57,216 nucleotides of DNA from a virus. A program made the position numbers and the translations under genes. The notes under the pieces are model-generated. The model was given only the letters and a program-made list of their open reading frames with translations, made no database searches and was not told where the DNA came from. The stretch lies in the IMG/VR virus record IMGVR_UViG_3300009194_000013, positions 1-57,216 of that record; one strand, 5' to 3'. Below, piece after piece: positions 17,101 through 24,864 of the stretch (its first letter is position 1; each line of letters starts with the position of its first letter).

Positions 17101-18160
17101 ATACGAAGCCGCGAGCAAAGAAGTGGAGACGCTGCGCTACATGCAAGAGCGCGGGGTTGTCACCGGGGAAACGGTAGCCGCAGGTATGCGACAACAGGTA
17201 TTGGCGTTGAACGCGTATCGAGACGCCCTAGCCGATTCCGCCGCACGCTTGCGTCTTAGCATTGAGACTTTGCGCGTAGACACGCAAACGCGTCAAGCCG
17301 GCCTGTCTGTAAAGCTGGCCGAGGCTCAGGCGTCTGAGAAGGTCGCTCAAGCCTACGGTAATGAGAGAGGCGCCTTAGATGCTCAAATCGTACAAAAGCG
17401 CGTGTCGATTGAACAGACCCGAGCCGCCGCGCAGGCAAAAATAGACGAGGCAGACGCGACCATAAAGGAGTTACAGCTTCAGAAGGAGTTGATAACTGGA
17501 TCAGACGACTTGGCAGTTCGTCAACGTGCCGAGATTGAGTTGCGAATCAAGTCAGAACAAGCCAAAAAGAAAGAAGCCGAAGCTAGCGACTCTGTTGTAA
17601 AAGGCTTGGAAGCCGAAATTGATGCTGTTGAGCGTGCCGCTCGTGCGAAGGCCATTGCGAACCAAGCCAACAACGTCGGCGGCATCCGCAATGCAAGCGA
17701 CAACATTCAGATCGACGAGAACGGTCGCAGTGACTATCAGCGCAACCTGATGTCACAACAAGGTGGGCCGGTCGACAACAGTTTCATCTTCCAATTGCGA
17801 GACAGACTGGCCAGGGGTGATAGCTTCGCAGCTAGTGAGTTGCCTGCGATTGAGAACGCATATCGTGTAGCTCTTGAGAACCAGAAGATGATGGCTAGCA
17901 CAAAGGTGCCGTCGCTTGAAGGTATGCGCGATGCCGATTCTTGGGTCAACACTTTACGCAACGTCGTAGAGCGTGCTGGTGGTAGCACTTCAGGTGGTAT
18001 TACATCGGGTAAGAGTGTGGGCCTAAATACATCGTCGCATACAGTCACGGTTAAGTTCGGCAGTTCATCAAAGACGGTAAACACGGCCAGTGCCGCTGAC
18101 GCGAAGCAATTGAGCGATCTGTTCAAGGAACTTGAGAATCAATCTAACCGAGCATCGTAA
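14186..18160 (+). CDS. Tape measure protein
   Basis: 1324 residues. The tape measure fixes tail length and helps DNA enter the cell. The first 400 residues are almost entirely coiled coil with Ala/Glu/Gln/Lys heptads. The conserved tape-measure core at about 435-590 includes FRKTADLTGQ-like FLRKTADLTGQSFSQIADEY, AAGKLGLSSDKTGNILNAL, MEELRGQMGESLPGALQLAA and LSRDMLPYLAKAM. A hydrophobic stretch at about 740-775 (AAMASTLAAGIGRF, GAAAYLAYSVAKDL) is a likely membrane-insertion segment. Long coiled coils follow to about 1180. At roughly 1.5 angstrom per residue as alpha helix it predicts a tail near 200 nm. Start ATG has AACCGGAAGAAAG upstream. No separate tail assembly chaperone gene lies ahead of it. 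Confidence 0.93.
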   Translation: MATQKKDVELGIGVNVKNTERVKALTEDLNSLAQSGKAATPEFERLASELEQLGKQAGAAESLQQVETELTQTAEAMSQAFDKSEQLARSLDEQRKATQNVRDAQKIAQETYDNTRIKLAEVKGELDELRASTDRAGKSSEDYIDRQRNLKEQIAGLETSAKKQGIALQQANRELRDSNAELGRAESAANKTQKAVDQLSRKYDEQTQAVIKARDALTQTGASADAAEQAQQALAAAIDDVAKASTEYNRLRTQSAEIEAAVAEANERNVNLAKRAAAERETAARAAKAAANEQAAAETKLSYALDEVAAREAEVAENARQAGNALDKAFSVTGARSIAAIKADIDEVNRSLALLQSQGLSKLELDRAFAGANERVKELKRELSSVPGQFNLVGASVDFLKNQFVQLAAAYQGIDLASKFLQANIQIEGLRRTLTISTGSFQEAERQIAFLRKTADLTGQSFSQIADEYKKFSISLSTSGYSLSQTEELFLAVASAAGKLGLSSDKTGNILNALSQIANKGVVSMEELRGQMGESLPGALQLAADATGISTDRLIKLIETGQVLSRDMLPYLAKAMTDKFGDAKEEVQGFQAEWNRLSNAITKLSQDANDSTFFKALTTSVAFAADNFKGLADAAFIAGKAFAAFKLLDYLGQTKAVAEATRLLTTEQKVNTEVVKQNTVQKELNTVAEAQGSVARKKAAADVVAETAALQANTAVTSTNTASKTGAIASLGRMGQAVTATAGSAAAMASTLAAGIGRFGAWGAAAYLAYSVAKDLSDVIADGVFKLTGYNERIAEAERVSASLQKRLAEAEEGRRQSYLLIQDRFQDAIKSSEQAVVVADKEVKAIEARSAMQVGLAKLYGDTTIAAVAEAKASENIAQALQGEADVRELQATLLEKKVSALQAAAEANNENNETVLASIESERKNAEGLRAAAEAARAKAQAANDVATASQSAALALKDNSGRVDELKLAYEAASKEVETLRYMQERGVVTGETVAAGMRQQVLALNAYRDALADSAARLRLSIETLRVDTQTRQAGLSVKLAEAQASEKVAQAYGNERGALDAQIVQKRVSIEQTRAAAQAKIDEADATIKELQLQKELITGSDDLAVRQRAEIELRIKSEQAKKKEAEASDSVVKGLEAEIDAVERAARAKAIANQANNVGGIRNASDNIQIDENGRSDYQRNLMSQQGGPVDNSFIFQLRDRLARGDSFAASELPAIENAYRVALENQKMMASTKVPSLEGMRDADSWVNTLRNVVERAGGSTSGGITSGKSVGLNTSSHTVTVKFGSSSKTVNTASAADAKQLSDLFKELENQSNRAS

Positions 18161-18162
18161 TC

Positions 18163-18555
18163 ATGCCAATCACATTAACTTACGACACGACAAACATCGA
18201 ACTGCCAGAAGACCTGTACTGGTCAGACGAAGATTGGTCGCCCATTGAGCAGACGTCTGATTATTCAGTTCGCGGTGCGCTCATCATCCAAGAGGCTGTT
18301 AGAACGAACGGCAGACCGATCACCTTACAGCCTGAAGATGACCGTAGCGCAGCTATGTCGAGAGCTACCTTTGACATCTTACGCAATTGGGCCGCAGTCG
18401 CCGGGCGGCAGATGACCCTTACACTGCGAGGTGAAACATACAACGTCATATTTCGGCATACAGAGCGAGCAATTGAATCACGTCCATTCGTTCACTACAG
18501 CGACGTGCAATCAACTGACTACTATCTTACAACCCTGCGTTTCACGGTGATCTAA
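18163..18555 (+). CDS. Tail protein next to the tape measure, unknown function
   Basis: 130 residues, beginning 3 bases after the tape measure stop. ITLTYDTTNIELPEDLYWSDED, a YSVRGALIIQEAV strand, GRPITLQPEDDRSAAMSRATFDIL and LTLRGETYNVIFRH describe a small beta-rich protein with an acidic first third. Position corresponds to the distal tail genes that follow the tape measure in long-tailed phages. No specific family recognised; a distal tail or hub-adaptor role is inference. Confidence 0.65.
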   Translation: MPITLTYDTTNIELPEDLYWSDEDWSPIEQTSDYSVRGALIIQEAVRTNGRPITLQPEDDRSAAMSRATFDILRNWAAVAGRQMTLTLRGETYNVIFRHTERAIESRPFVHYSDVQSTDYYLTTLRFTVI

Positions 18556-21500
18556 ATGGCAATACAAGCTGGCGACGTAAAACTCATCAAGTCTCAAGTG
18601 ATGGATGACGTACCTGAAGGCGGCGGGGCACCCGTTGCAGCAGTCGTTGTCGATGGCACGAGCAACGGCATATTTAACGACATCAGTGAGCTTGACCGCG
18701 CAGGCGGGCGAGTCAACTTAGCCAAAGTCTTTGCCGGTGTTCGCACATCTGACGTCGACGGTTATTTTGGCCTGAATGTCATCGTCTCCGATCCCCCCGA
18801 AGACCCAAACGTGTCGATCACGCTTTTCACAACAGGCGATCAGTTCGACAGACGCGACTCGGCGTCGTCTCGAATGGAGTCGTACTTAGCCCGTGGCCCC
18901 GCTTATCAAGGTTATCTGTTCGGGGACCATATTCAAGGGCAAATGCGAGTCACGCTTTTGCAAAGAAACGAGGCACCAATCCCGTCAGTCGGCACGACAT
19001 TGGTACTAACCAAGGCTCTCGGTCTTAGCAATGAGTTTTCGCAGTATGTGCGTGTAACAGATGTCGCAGTCAGCGTGCGTAATTTCACCGATAGTCAGGC
19101 TGATTTCTCACGCACACAAGTCATTCTTGACATCAGCGATCAATTGCAAGAAGACTTCCCAGGGTTTGACGCGCTACGTCAAGACAGCACGATGAACTAC
19201 ACGGGTAAAACCAAGACATTTGAAACCATTGTCGCCGACGCGGCACGTTATTACGGTGTCGTAGCTTTGGAAGAAGTCGCGACCCTGGGCGATTACACCG
19301 TAAAAGCCGAAGGCATCTATACCCAGCTTGTTCCGAGTACACGCACGGAAGTACCCATTGCCGATGCTCGAATGAACCAACAACTGGTCGCCCAGGTTTC
19401 GACAGGTGGCGCGATCACCAGCAATCTGACCCTGGCCTTTACCACAACGCAGTCTCTGTATATCGGCGGCTCAATCATGCCGAACAGTCTGAGTATTTCT
19501 CGCTCAGGTACAACCTTGACCGATAAAGGGGGGCTGCTCATGCAGAGTGGTACGCCAGTCGGCACAGTTGATTACGACAATGGCATCGTAGCTTTGAGTA
19601 CGAATGTGTTCGGCACATCGTCAGGTGCGCACAGCGTCATCTACGAGCCCGCAACACAGCCGACCATTGTGTCTGAGACGCTGGGTATTGCGGTTACTCA
19701 AGAAGGCCAACGGCTGTCGTATACAGTCACGCTTGACCCAGTTCCACTGCGCAAGACGCTGCAAGTCAGTTATCGTGCGCAGGGCCGCTGGTATGTTCTG
19801 ACCGAAGACGGTAGCGGGGCCATTCGAGGCTCGGACAGCAGCTTTGGCGCAGGCACCCTCAACTACAGCACAGGCACTGTGTCACTGACGCTCGGTGCGC
19901 TGCCAGATGTCGAAAGCCGAGTTATCTTGCTTTGGGGTTCGTCAGCCCCATCGCGCCCTGAGACGCTTGTTCCAGACACTGACCCGATTACGTCGACGTC
20001 AAAGGTTTTTGCAAAATTCGTGACAATCGGTCAGGCCATCAAGCCAGGCACCGTAACGCTTGCATGGAATGACGGGTCGGCGAAGACCGCTACAGACAAC
20101 AACGGCGTGTTGACTGGTGACGCGGTTGGTTCGGTTTACTATGGCGCAGGGCAAATCTATTTTGCACCAAACGTGCTTCCTGCAAAAGGCACAGCCGTAA
20201 CGCTGACTGTATCCGAGGCCGTTCAGCACACCGGAACTGTTGGAGCATTCACTGACGGCGGCTCTGTGTGGAACTTTTCGCTGACTGCTCCGGTAAAGCT
20301 GCGCTCAGTCGAACTCAGCATCATCGGTCAATACGCGAGCCGCGAATACCCTGGCACCGATGCGACCGCGAAAGAGAGTATTCGAGTGTTCGATGATGGG
20401 ACAGGTAATTTGCAGATAGCCAACGTCACTGCGAACTTGACTGTCGGTAGCATCAACTACACAACGGGCGCCTGCTCTATAAGTAAGAGCGTCAGCGGGT
20501 TCAAGTCAGACCAGCCGACATTTGCAAACCGAGTGCCACTCGGGGCGAGTGACCCATCCAGCTATATTAAGCAGACGGGTTACGAGTTGCGCACCGTAGC
20601 TTTGACCGTGCTTAACGGTTCAGGTGGCGCGACGATAGGGCGTCCATCATGGGCTTGGTGGACCGGCACGCAGGGTGATGCTGCCATGTTGCGATACGCT
20701 GGCTCAGATGGCGCGACCGCACAGAACTACCCATTTACACTGGATGAATTGATATATCGCAAGACACGCTTCTTGAATGCATTCGGCTGGGGGGCGGATA
20801 GCTTTTCGACTTTTTATATAGGCTCAGAGCGCCACGTTGTTGCCTCCGAGGGTATTGTGCGAAACCCGTCGCCTGCAACAGGGGAGGGTACCGTTGTGGG
20901 CAACTCGTCATCAAATACACTGACTTTGACTGAGTGGATTCCAGGGGTTAGCCCCGTGCCGGATAACACGCGCTCTACCAGTGTTGTACCCGTATCCGGG
21001 GTCGGTACTCTATTACTGACAGACACTGCAACTTTTCGTACTGCCGTGGCTCCGCTTATCAATGGAGGCTTCAGCATTATCGGCACATGGCAAGACGGAG
21101 CCACATTCAACGCGACTGCAAACTCTTCAGGCATCATCTCAACCGGATCGGCACCTGTTGGCGAGACGCCTGGTAGTCGCGGCATTTTTGGCGTCGTTGA
21201 TTACGAGATGGGCATCGCTGACGTGCGCTTCGGTCGCCGCGTTCCAGCGAGCATGGCCGCTGAGTCCGATGTGATCGACATCAGCGAACTCGGCCTAGTC
21301 GGGGTCACCTACATCCAAAGCCGAGGTGTGCAAAGTGACAGTCTGCGATACAACGCAGTCGGCTACGCATACTTACCGCTTGACCCAGTGATTCTCGGGC
21401 TCAACCCTGTGCGCCTACCTGCCGATGGGCGTGTGCCTATCTTCAGGCCAGGATCGTTTGCAGTCATTGGTCATACCGGAACCGTTGGACCAGCTACCGT

Positions 21501-22239
21501 TAGCAATGGGCAAACGATCAATTGCGGTCGAATCCGCCTGTCTCGCGTGCGAGTCATCGGAAACAACGGTGTCGTCATCAACACAGGTTACAGCGCCGAT
21601 CTCGACACCGGCCTGGTCACATTTAGCGACGTAACCGGCTACTCTCAGCCAGTTACGGTCGAGCACCGTATTGAGGACATGACCCTGGTGCGTGACGCTC
21701 AGATCAACGGGCAGTTGAGCTTTACTCGCCCTGTTACGCATGACTACCCGGTTCCCGGTTCCTACGTTTCCAGTGCTCTTGTCGGTGGCGACGTGCGTGC
21801 TCGTACTTCGCTTGTTTTCGATCAGCTCACTTGGACGAATGTGTGGAGCGATTCTGTCATCGGAGGCGCGGCTAACGGCACATATAACGACGCTCAGAAT
21901 CCAATCACCGTCACAAACAGCGGAGCCTTGACCGAACGCTGGGCGTGTGTGTTTACCAGCAGCACAGCGTTCAATGTCATAGGCGAGCATGTCGGGATCA
22001 TCGCGACTGGCAACACCGGCAGCGACTGCGCCCCTAACAACCCGGCGACGAGCTTGCCGTACTTCACCATCCCATCGGCAGGCTGGGGTCTTGGCTGGGC
22101 TGTCGGCAACGTCCTTCGCTTCAACACGATTGCTGCGATGGCACCTTTGTGGGTTGCCCGCACAATCCTGCAAGGCCCTGAGACAGTGACCGATGACAAC
22201 TTCACGATCTTGATCCGTGGCGACGTAGACCACCCCTAA
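18556..22239 (+). CDS. Large modular tail protein with repeated beta modules
   Basis: 1227 residues, starting directly after the previous stop. The middle and C-terminal parts carry a repeated strand-turn-strand unit: GTVDYDNGIVALS, GTLNYSTGTVSLT, GSVYYGAGQIYFA, GSINYTTGACSIS, GVVDYEMGIADVR and the weaker GYSADLDTGLVTFS. They are spaced about 75-250 residues apart and each is probably the heart of one beta-sandwich. The first 220 residues (RVNLAKVFAGVRTSDVDGYFG, DLQEDFPGFDALR-like end) look like a separate docking domain. The size and place after the tape measure suggest a central tail-tip or baseplate scaffold. No enzymatic motif seen. Mosaic growth of the repeats by recombination is likely (inference). 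Confidence 0.75.
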   Translation: MAIQAGDVKLIKSQVMDDVPEGGGAPVAAVVVDGTSNGIFNDISELDRAGGRVNLAKVFAGVRTSDVDGYFGLNVIVSDPPEDPNVSITLFTTGDQFDRRDSASSRMESYLARGPAYQGYLFGDHIQGQMRVTLLQRNEAPIPSVGTTLVLTKALGLSNEFSQYVRVTDVAVSVRNFTDSQADFSRTQVILDISDQLQEDFPGFDALRQDSTMNYTGKTKTFETIVADAARYYGVVALEEVATLGDYTVKAEGIYTQLVPSTRTEVPIADARMNQQLVAQVSTGGAITSNLTLAFTTTQSLYIGGSIMPNSLSISRSGTTLTDKGGLLMQSGTPVGTVDYDNGIVALSTNVFGTSSGAHSVIYEPATQPTIVSETLGIAVTQEGQRLSYTVTLDPVPLRKTLQVSYRAQGRWYVLTEDGSGAIRGSDSSFGAGTLNYSTGTVSLTLGALPDVESRVILLWGSSAPSRPETLVPDTDPITSTSKVFAKFVTIGQAIKPGTVTLAWNDGSAKTATDNNGVLTGDAVGSVYYGAGQIYFAPNVLPAKGTAVTLTVSEAVQHTGTVGAFTDGGSVWNFSLTAPVKLRSVELSIIGQYASREYPGTDATAKESIRVFDDGTGNLQIANVTANLTVGSINYTTGACSISKSVSGFKSDQPTFANRVPLGASDPSSYIKQTGYELRTVALTVLNGSGGATIGRPSWAWWTGTQGDAAMLRYAGSDGATAQNYPFTLDELIYRKTRFLNAFGWGADSFSTFYIGSERHVVASEGIVRNPSPATGEGTVVGNSSSNTLTLTEWIPGVSPVPDNTRSTSVVPVSGVGTLLLTDTATFRTAVAPLINGGFSIIGTWQDGATFNATANSSGIISTGSAPVGETPGSRGIFGVVDYEMGIADVRFGRRVPASMAAESDVIDISELGLVGVTYIQSRGVQSDSLRYNAVGYAYLPLDPVILGLNPVRLPADGRVPIFRPGSFAVIGHTGTVGPATVSNGQTINCGRIRLSRVRVIGNNGVVINTGYSADLDTGLVTFSDVTGYSQPVTVEHRIEDMTLVRDAQINGQLSFTRPVTHDYPVPGSYVSSALVGGDVRARTSLVFDQLTWTNVWSDSVIGGAANGTYNDAQNPITVTNSGALTERWACVFTSSTAFNVIGEHVGIIATGNTGSDCAPNNPATSLPYFTIPSAGWGLGWAVGNVLRFNTIAAMAPLWVARTILQGPETVTDDNFTILIRGDVDHP

Positions 22240-22253
22240 CCTGAGAGACCATC

Positions 22254-23426
22254 ATGGCTGACACATCCGTAAAATTCTTCCATAGCTCCATGAGTGGGGC
22301 GCCAGTGCTCAACGGCGTTGCCGGTGCGATGATCGGGCTTCTCGACGCTTGCCTGGTCAACGGCTTCGGCTCAGGCAACGTCGACAGCATCGTCATCGCA
22401 AGTGGCGTGGCCACAGTCACGCGCTCAGCAGGGCATCCGTTTGAGGTCGGCAGCGTTGCGCTGATCGCAGGGGCTACCGTTACGGGCGGCTCAATCAACG
22501 GCGAGCAGAAAGTGCTGTCTGTTACGACCAACACATATACGTTCGCGTGTGCAGGTATTTCCAATCAGACGGCCACCGGAACGATCACACACAAGCTGGC
22601 ACCGCTCGGCTGGACGAAGCAATACAGCGGCACGAACTTGGCGGCTTACAAGTCGTCTGACGTTACATCGACCGGACTTTTTCTGCGCGTTAACGACACG
22701 GGTACAACAAGCTCTCGGGTTGTAGGCTATGAGACGATGAGTGATGTCGACACGGGTATTGGCGCTTTTCCAACAGGCGGACAGATGTCAGGCGGCCTCT
22801 ACTGGCCAAAATCCAACGCCGCCGATTCGACATCGCGTCCTTGGATTTTGATTGGCGACGGTCGGATCATGTATTTGATGAGCACCTACAGCACGAATCA
22901 ATCCGGCAACTACGGTTTTGATTCCGTGTTTGGCGACATCAACTCAGTTAAAAGTTCTGATGCGTATGGCTGTCTAATAAACGGCTTTACGAATACCTCT
23001 TTTGGCACAGCCGGTCAAAACTCCTGCGACTACGATACGTCAGACATAGGCGCGGCGTCAACCGGACTTTATGTTGCGCGACCATACACGGGTTTAGGGG
23101 GTTCAATTGCTGGGCGCAGAGCGTTCCCGTGCCTGGTCGGTAGCCAGACACGTTCTGGTGCTACGGGTGGTAACGCGCCAATGACGTATCCAAACCATGC
23201 CGATGGCGGCATTTACTTAACGCAGGCGTACATTGCAGACTCAGGTCTGTCAGTGCTCCGGGGTACTTCGCCAGGTTTTTATTGCTCCGGTCAGACTATC
23301 GGCGTATCAGTTTTCGCATCTCGGGACAAACTAACGGGTGTCACCGGGCTGAGTGGCAAGACGCTCATGGCTGTTAACTCGTTAGTTGGTGTTTTCTTCT
23401 TTGACATTACAGGGCCTTGGAGATAA
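22254..23426 (+). CDS. Tail-tip protein with N-terminal beta modules
   Basis: 390 residues. Residues about 40-110 (VDSIVIASGVATVTRSAGH, FEVGSVALIAGATVTGGSIN, YTFACAGISNQTATGTITH) form a compact beta module seen in other phage structural proteins. The rest is rich in Gly, Ser, Thr, Asn and aromatic residues, with repeated GG/GN turns, as in receptor-contact proteins. No catalytic motif. Located between the large modular tail protein and a LamG protein. A structural or host-contact role is inferred from composition and position. Confidence 0.65.
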   Translation: MADTSVKFFHSSMSGAPVLNGVAGAMIGLLDACLVNGFGSGNVDSIVIASGVATVTRSAGHPFEVGSVALIAGATVTGGSINGEQKVLSVTTNTYTFACAGISNQTATGTITHKLAPLGWTKQYSGTNLAAYKSSDVTSTGLFLRVNDTGTTSSRVVGYETMSDVDTGIGAFPTGGQMSGGLYWPKSNAADSTSRPWILIGDGRIMYLMSTYSTNQSGNYGFDSVFGDINSVKSSDAYGCLINGFTNTSFGTAGQNSCDYDTSDIGAASTGLYVARPYTGLGGSIAGRRAFPCLVGSQTRSGATGGNAPMTYPNHADGGIYLTQAYIADSGLSVLRGTSPGFYCSGQTIGVSVFASRDKLTGVTGLSGKTLMAVNSLVGVFFFDITGPWR

Positions 23427-23428
23427 GC

Positions 23429-24472
23429 ATGACACCTTTTGAGGCCAGTACACTTTTATTGACGCACTGTGATGACTTCACCGATAAAGCCCCGCGTCGG
23501 CAAACGCTTTTTCAATCCTTTCCGACGTATCCTGTATCAATCAATACAACTACGAAAAAGTTTGGAAGCGGCGCTATTGATCTCGGCGATGGCGTGCAAG
23601 TAAGAGGGGCATACTGCGTGTGCCGTAGACCTGAAAGTCTCCCTTTTACTTTAGAAGGATGGGTTTATATTCGCAGCAACGCGGCGACGTCCAGGGCCTT
23701 ATTCGGGCTGCACATGCAGCCTGCCGCATCCGGCATCCCTATAGTTAGCTTAACGATCAATTCCTCTAACCGTCTGACGCTGAATCTACGCCTTAGTAAC
23801 GGTACCTACCTTGACGCTAGCGACACGAGCGACATAACGCTAAACCAGTGGCTGCATGTGGCTTATACGCGAGACCATGAGAACACGTTACGCCTATTTT
23901 TAGGTGGTCAGCAGGTGGGGGTCGTCAGTCAATCTGTCAGTGACGGGACTTACACGCCGGACGATTACAACTTCGCGCTAGGACGCCCGCCCGGCAGTGC
24001 ATTGCCGGTAGCCGACGCACTGGTCGACGAAGTTCGATTCGTTGCAGGCTATTGTGTTTACGCGGCTGACTTTACACCACCGGCAGCACCATTCGACGAC
24101 TGCCCGCTCGTGGATTTAGGCTTTATTTATCCAAGCGATCTAACGCGCAAAGAGCCTACATTCACGTCAATCACAAAGAAGTATGTGGCGCCGATCCCGT
24201 CATTGATGGACGTGTACCACGGCGGTGATGGACGCATTGACGCCACCGTCAAAGAAAAGGGCACGCCAGACATGCCGCTTCGTCGTAAAGTGCGCCTGGT
24301 CAGAGAGCGCGACGGCACTGTAGTCCGCGAAACATGGAGCGATCCTGTTACGGGCGCGTACAGCTTCACCAACATCAACCGCAATGAGCGCTACACCGTC
24401 ATCAGCTACGACTACGAGTTCAACTACCGTGCTGTGATTGCCGACAATCTGCAACCGGACGCAATGACATGA
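23429..24472 (+). CDS. LamG-domain tail protein
   Basis: 351 residues from the ATG preceded by TTGGAGATAAGC. Residues about 15-215 are a LamG/concanavalin A-like domain: PFTLEGWVYIRSN, RALFGLHMQP, LNQWLHVAYTRDHENTLRLF with the conserved WHVAxxR-type strand, LFLGGQQVGVV and a DALVDEVRFVAGYCVYAADF strand ending in FTPPAAPFDDCP. The C-terminal part (about 230-351) has a carboxypeptidase-regulatory-like fold pattern (KVRLVRERDGTVVRETWSD, GAYSFTNINRNERYTVISYD). It probably binds host surface sugars; the second domain may link it to the tail. The stop overlaps the next start by ATGA. Confidence 0.75.
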   Translation: MTPFEASTLLLTHCDDFTDKAPRRQTLFQSFPTYPVSINTTTKKFGSGAIDLGDGVQVRGAYCVCRRPESLPFTLEGWVYIRSNAATSRALFGLHMQPAASGIPIVSLTINSSNRLTLNLRLSNGTYLDASDTSDITLNQWLHVAYTRDHENTLRLFLGGQQVGVVSQSVSDGTYTPDDYNFALGRPPGSALPVADALVDEVRFVAGYCVYAADFTPPAAPFDDCPLVDLGFIYPSDLTRKEPTFTSITKKYVAPIPSLMDVYHGGDGRIDATVKEKGTPDMPLRRKVRLVRERDGTVVRETWSDPVTGAYSFTNINRNERYTVISYDYEFNYRAVIADNLQPDAMT

Positions 24473-24861
24473 CGCTTCATATATCAACTACGCACGCGAA
24501 TGACCGACTCAATGGAACCGTGAGTAGTCTCGATAGAGGCACGGCTCACGCCAAGATTCGCCTGTACAACGGTACACAACCAGCGGCAGGCGGATCAGCG
24601 ACGACACTTCTCGCTGAGATCGTCCTGACAAAGCCATGCGGCACCGTGACAGGTGGCGTGCTGACGTTGACGCAGGAGAATGATTACGACATTGCCGTTG
24701 CCAATGGTGTCGCCACCTGGGCACGCTTCATCGACGGTGACGGCAACTGGTCAATTGATTGTGATGTCAGTGATGCGGCAGGCTCAGCACCAGTCAAGAT
24801 CGACGACACCTCGATCATTGCCGGTGGCCAGGTTATTTTGATGTCGGCTGTATTGGGGTAA
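24469..24861 (+). CDS. Small beta-rich tail protein
   Basis: 130 residues. LNGTVSSLDRGTAHAKIRLYNG, TTLLAEIVLTKPCGTVTGGVL and ATWARFIDGDGNWSIDCDVSD (shown in part) form an all-beta pattern with the W-x-R-F-x-D-x-D-G segment that I have seen in several phage tail-region proteins. No named family can be given. It overlaps the LamG gene by ATGA and is followed after 3 bases by the tail hub gene, so the four are co-translated. Confidence 0.6.
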   Translation: MTLHISTTHANDRLNGTVSSLDRGTAHAKIRLYNGTQPAAGGSATTLLAEIVLTKPCGTVTGGVLTLTQENDYDIAVANGVATWARFIDGDGNWSIDCDVSDAAGSAPVKIDDTSIIAGGQVILMSAVLG

Positions 24862-24864
24862 CGC

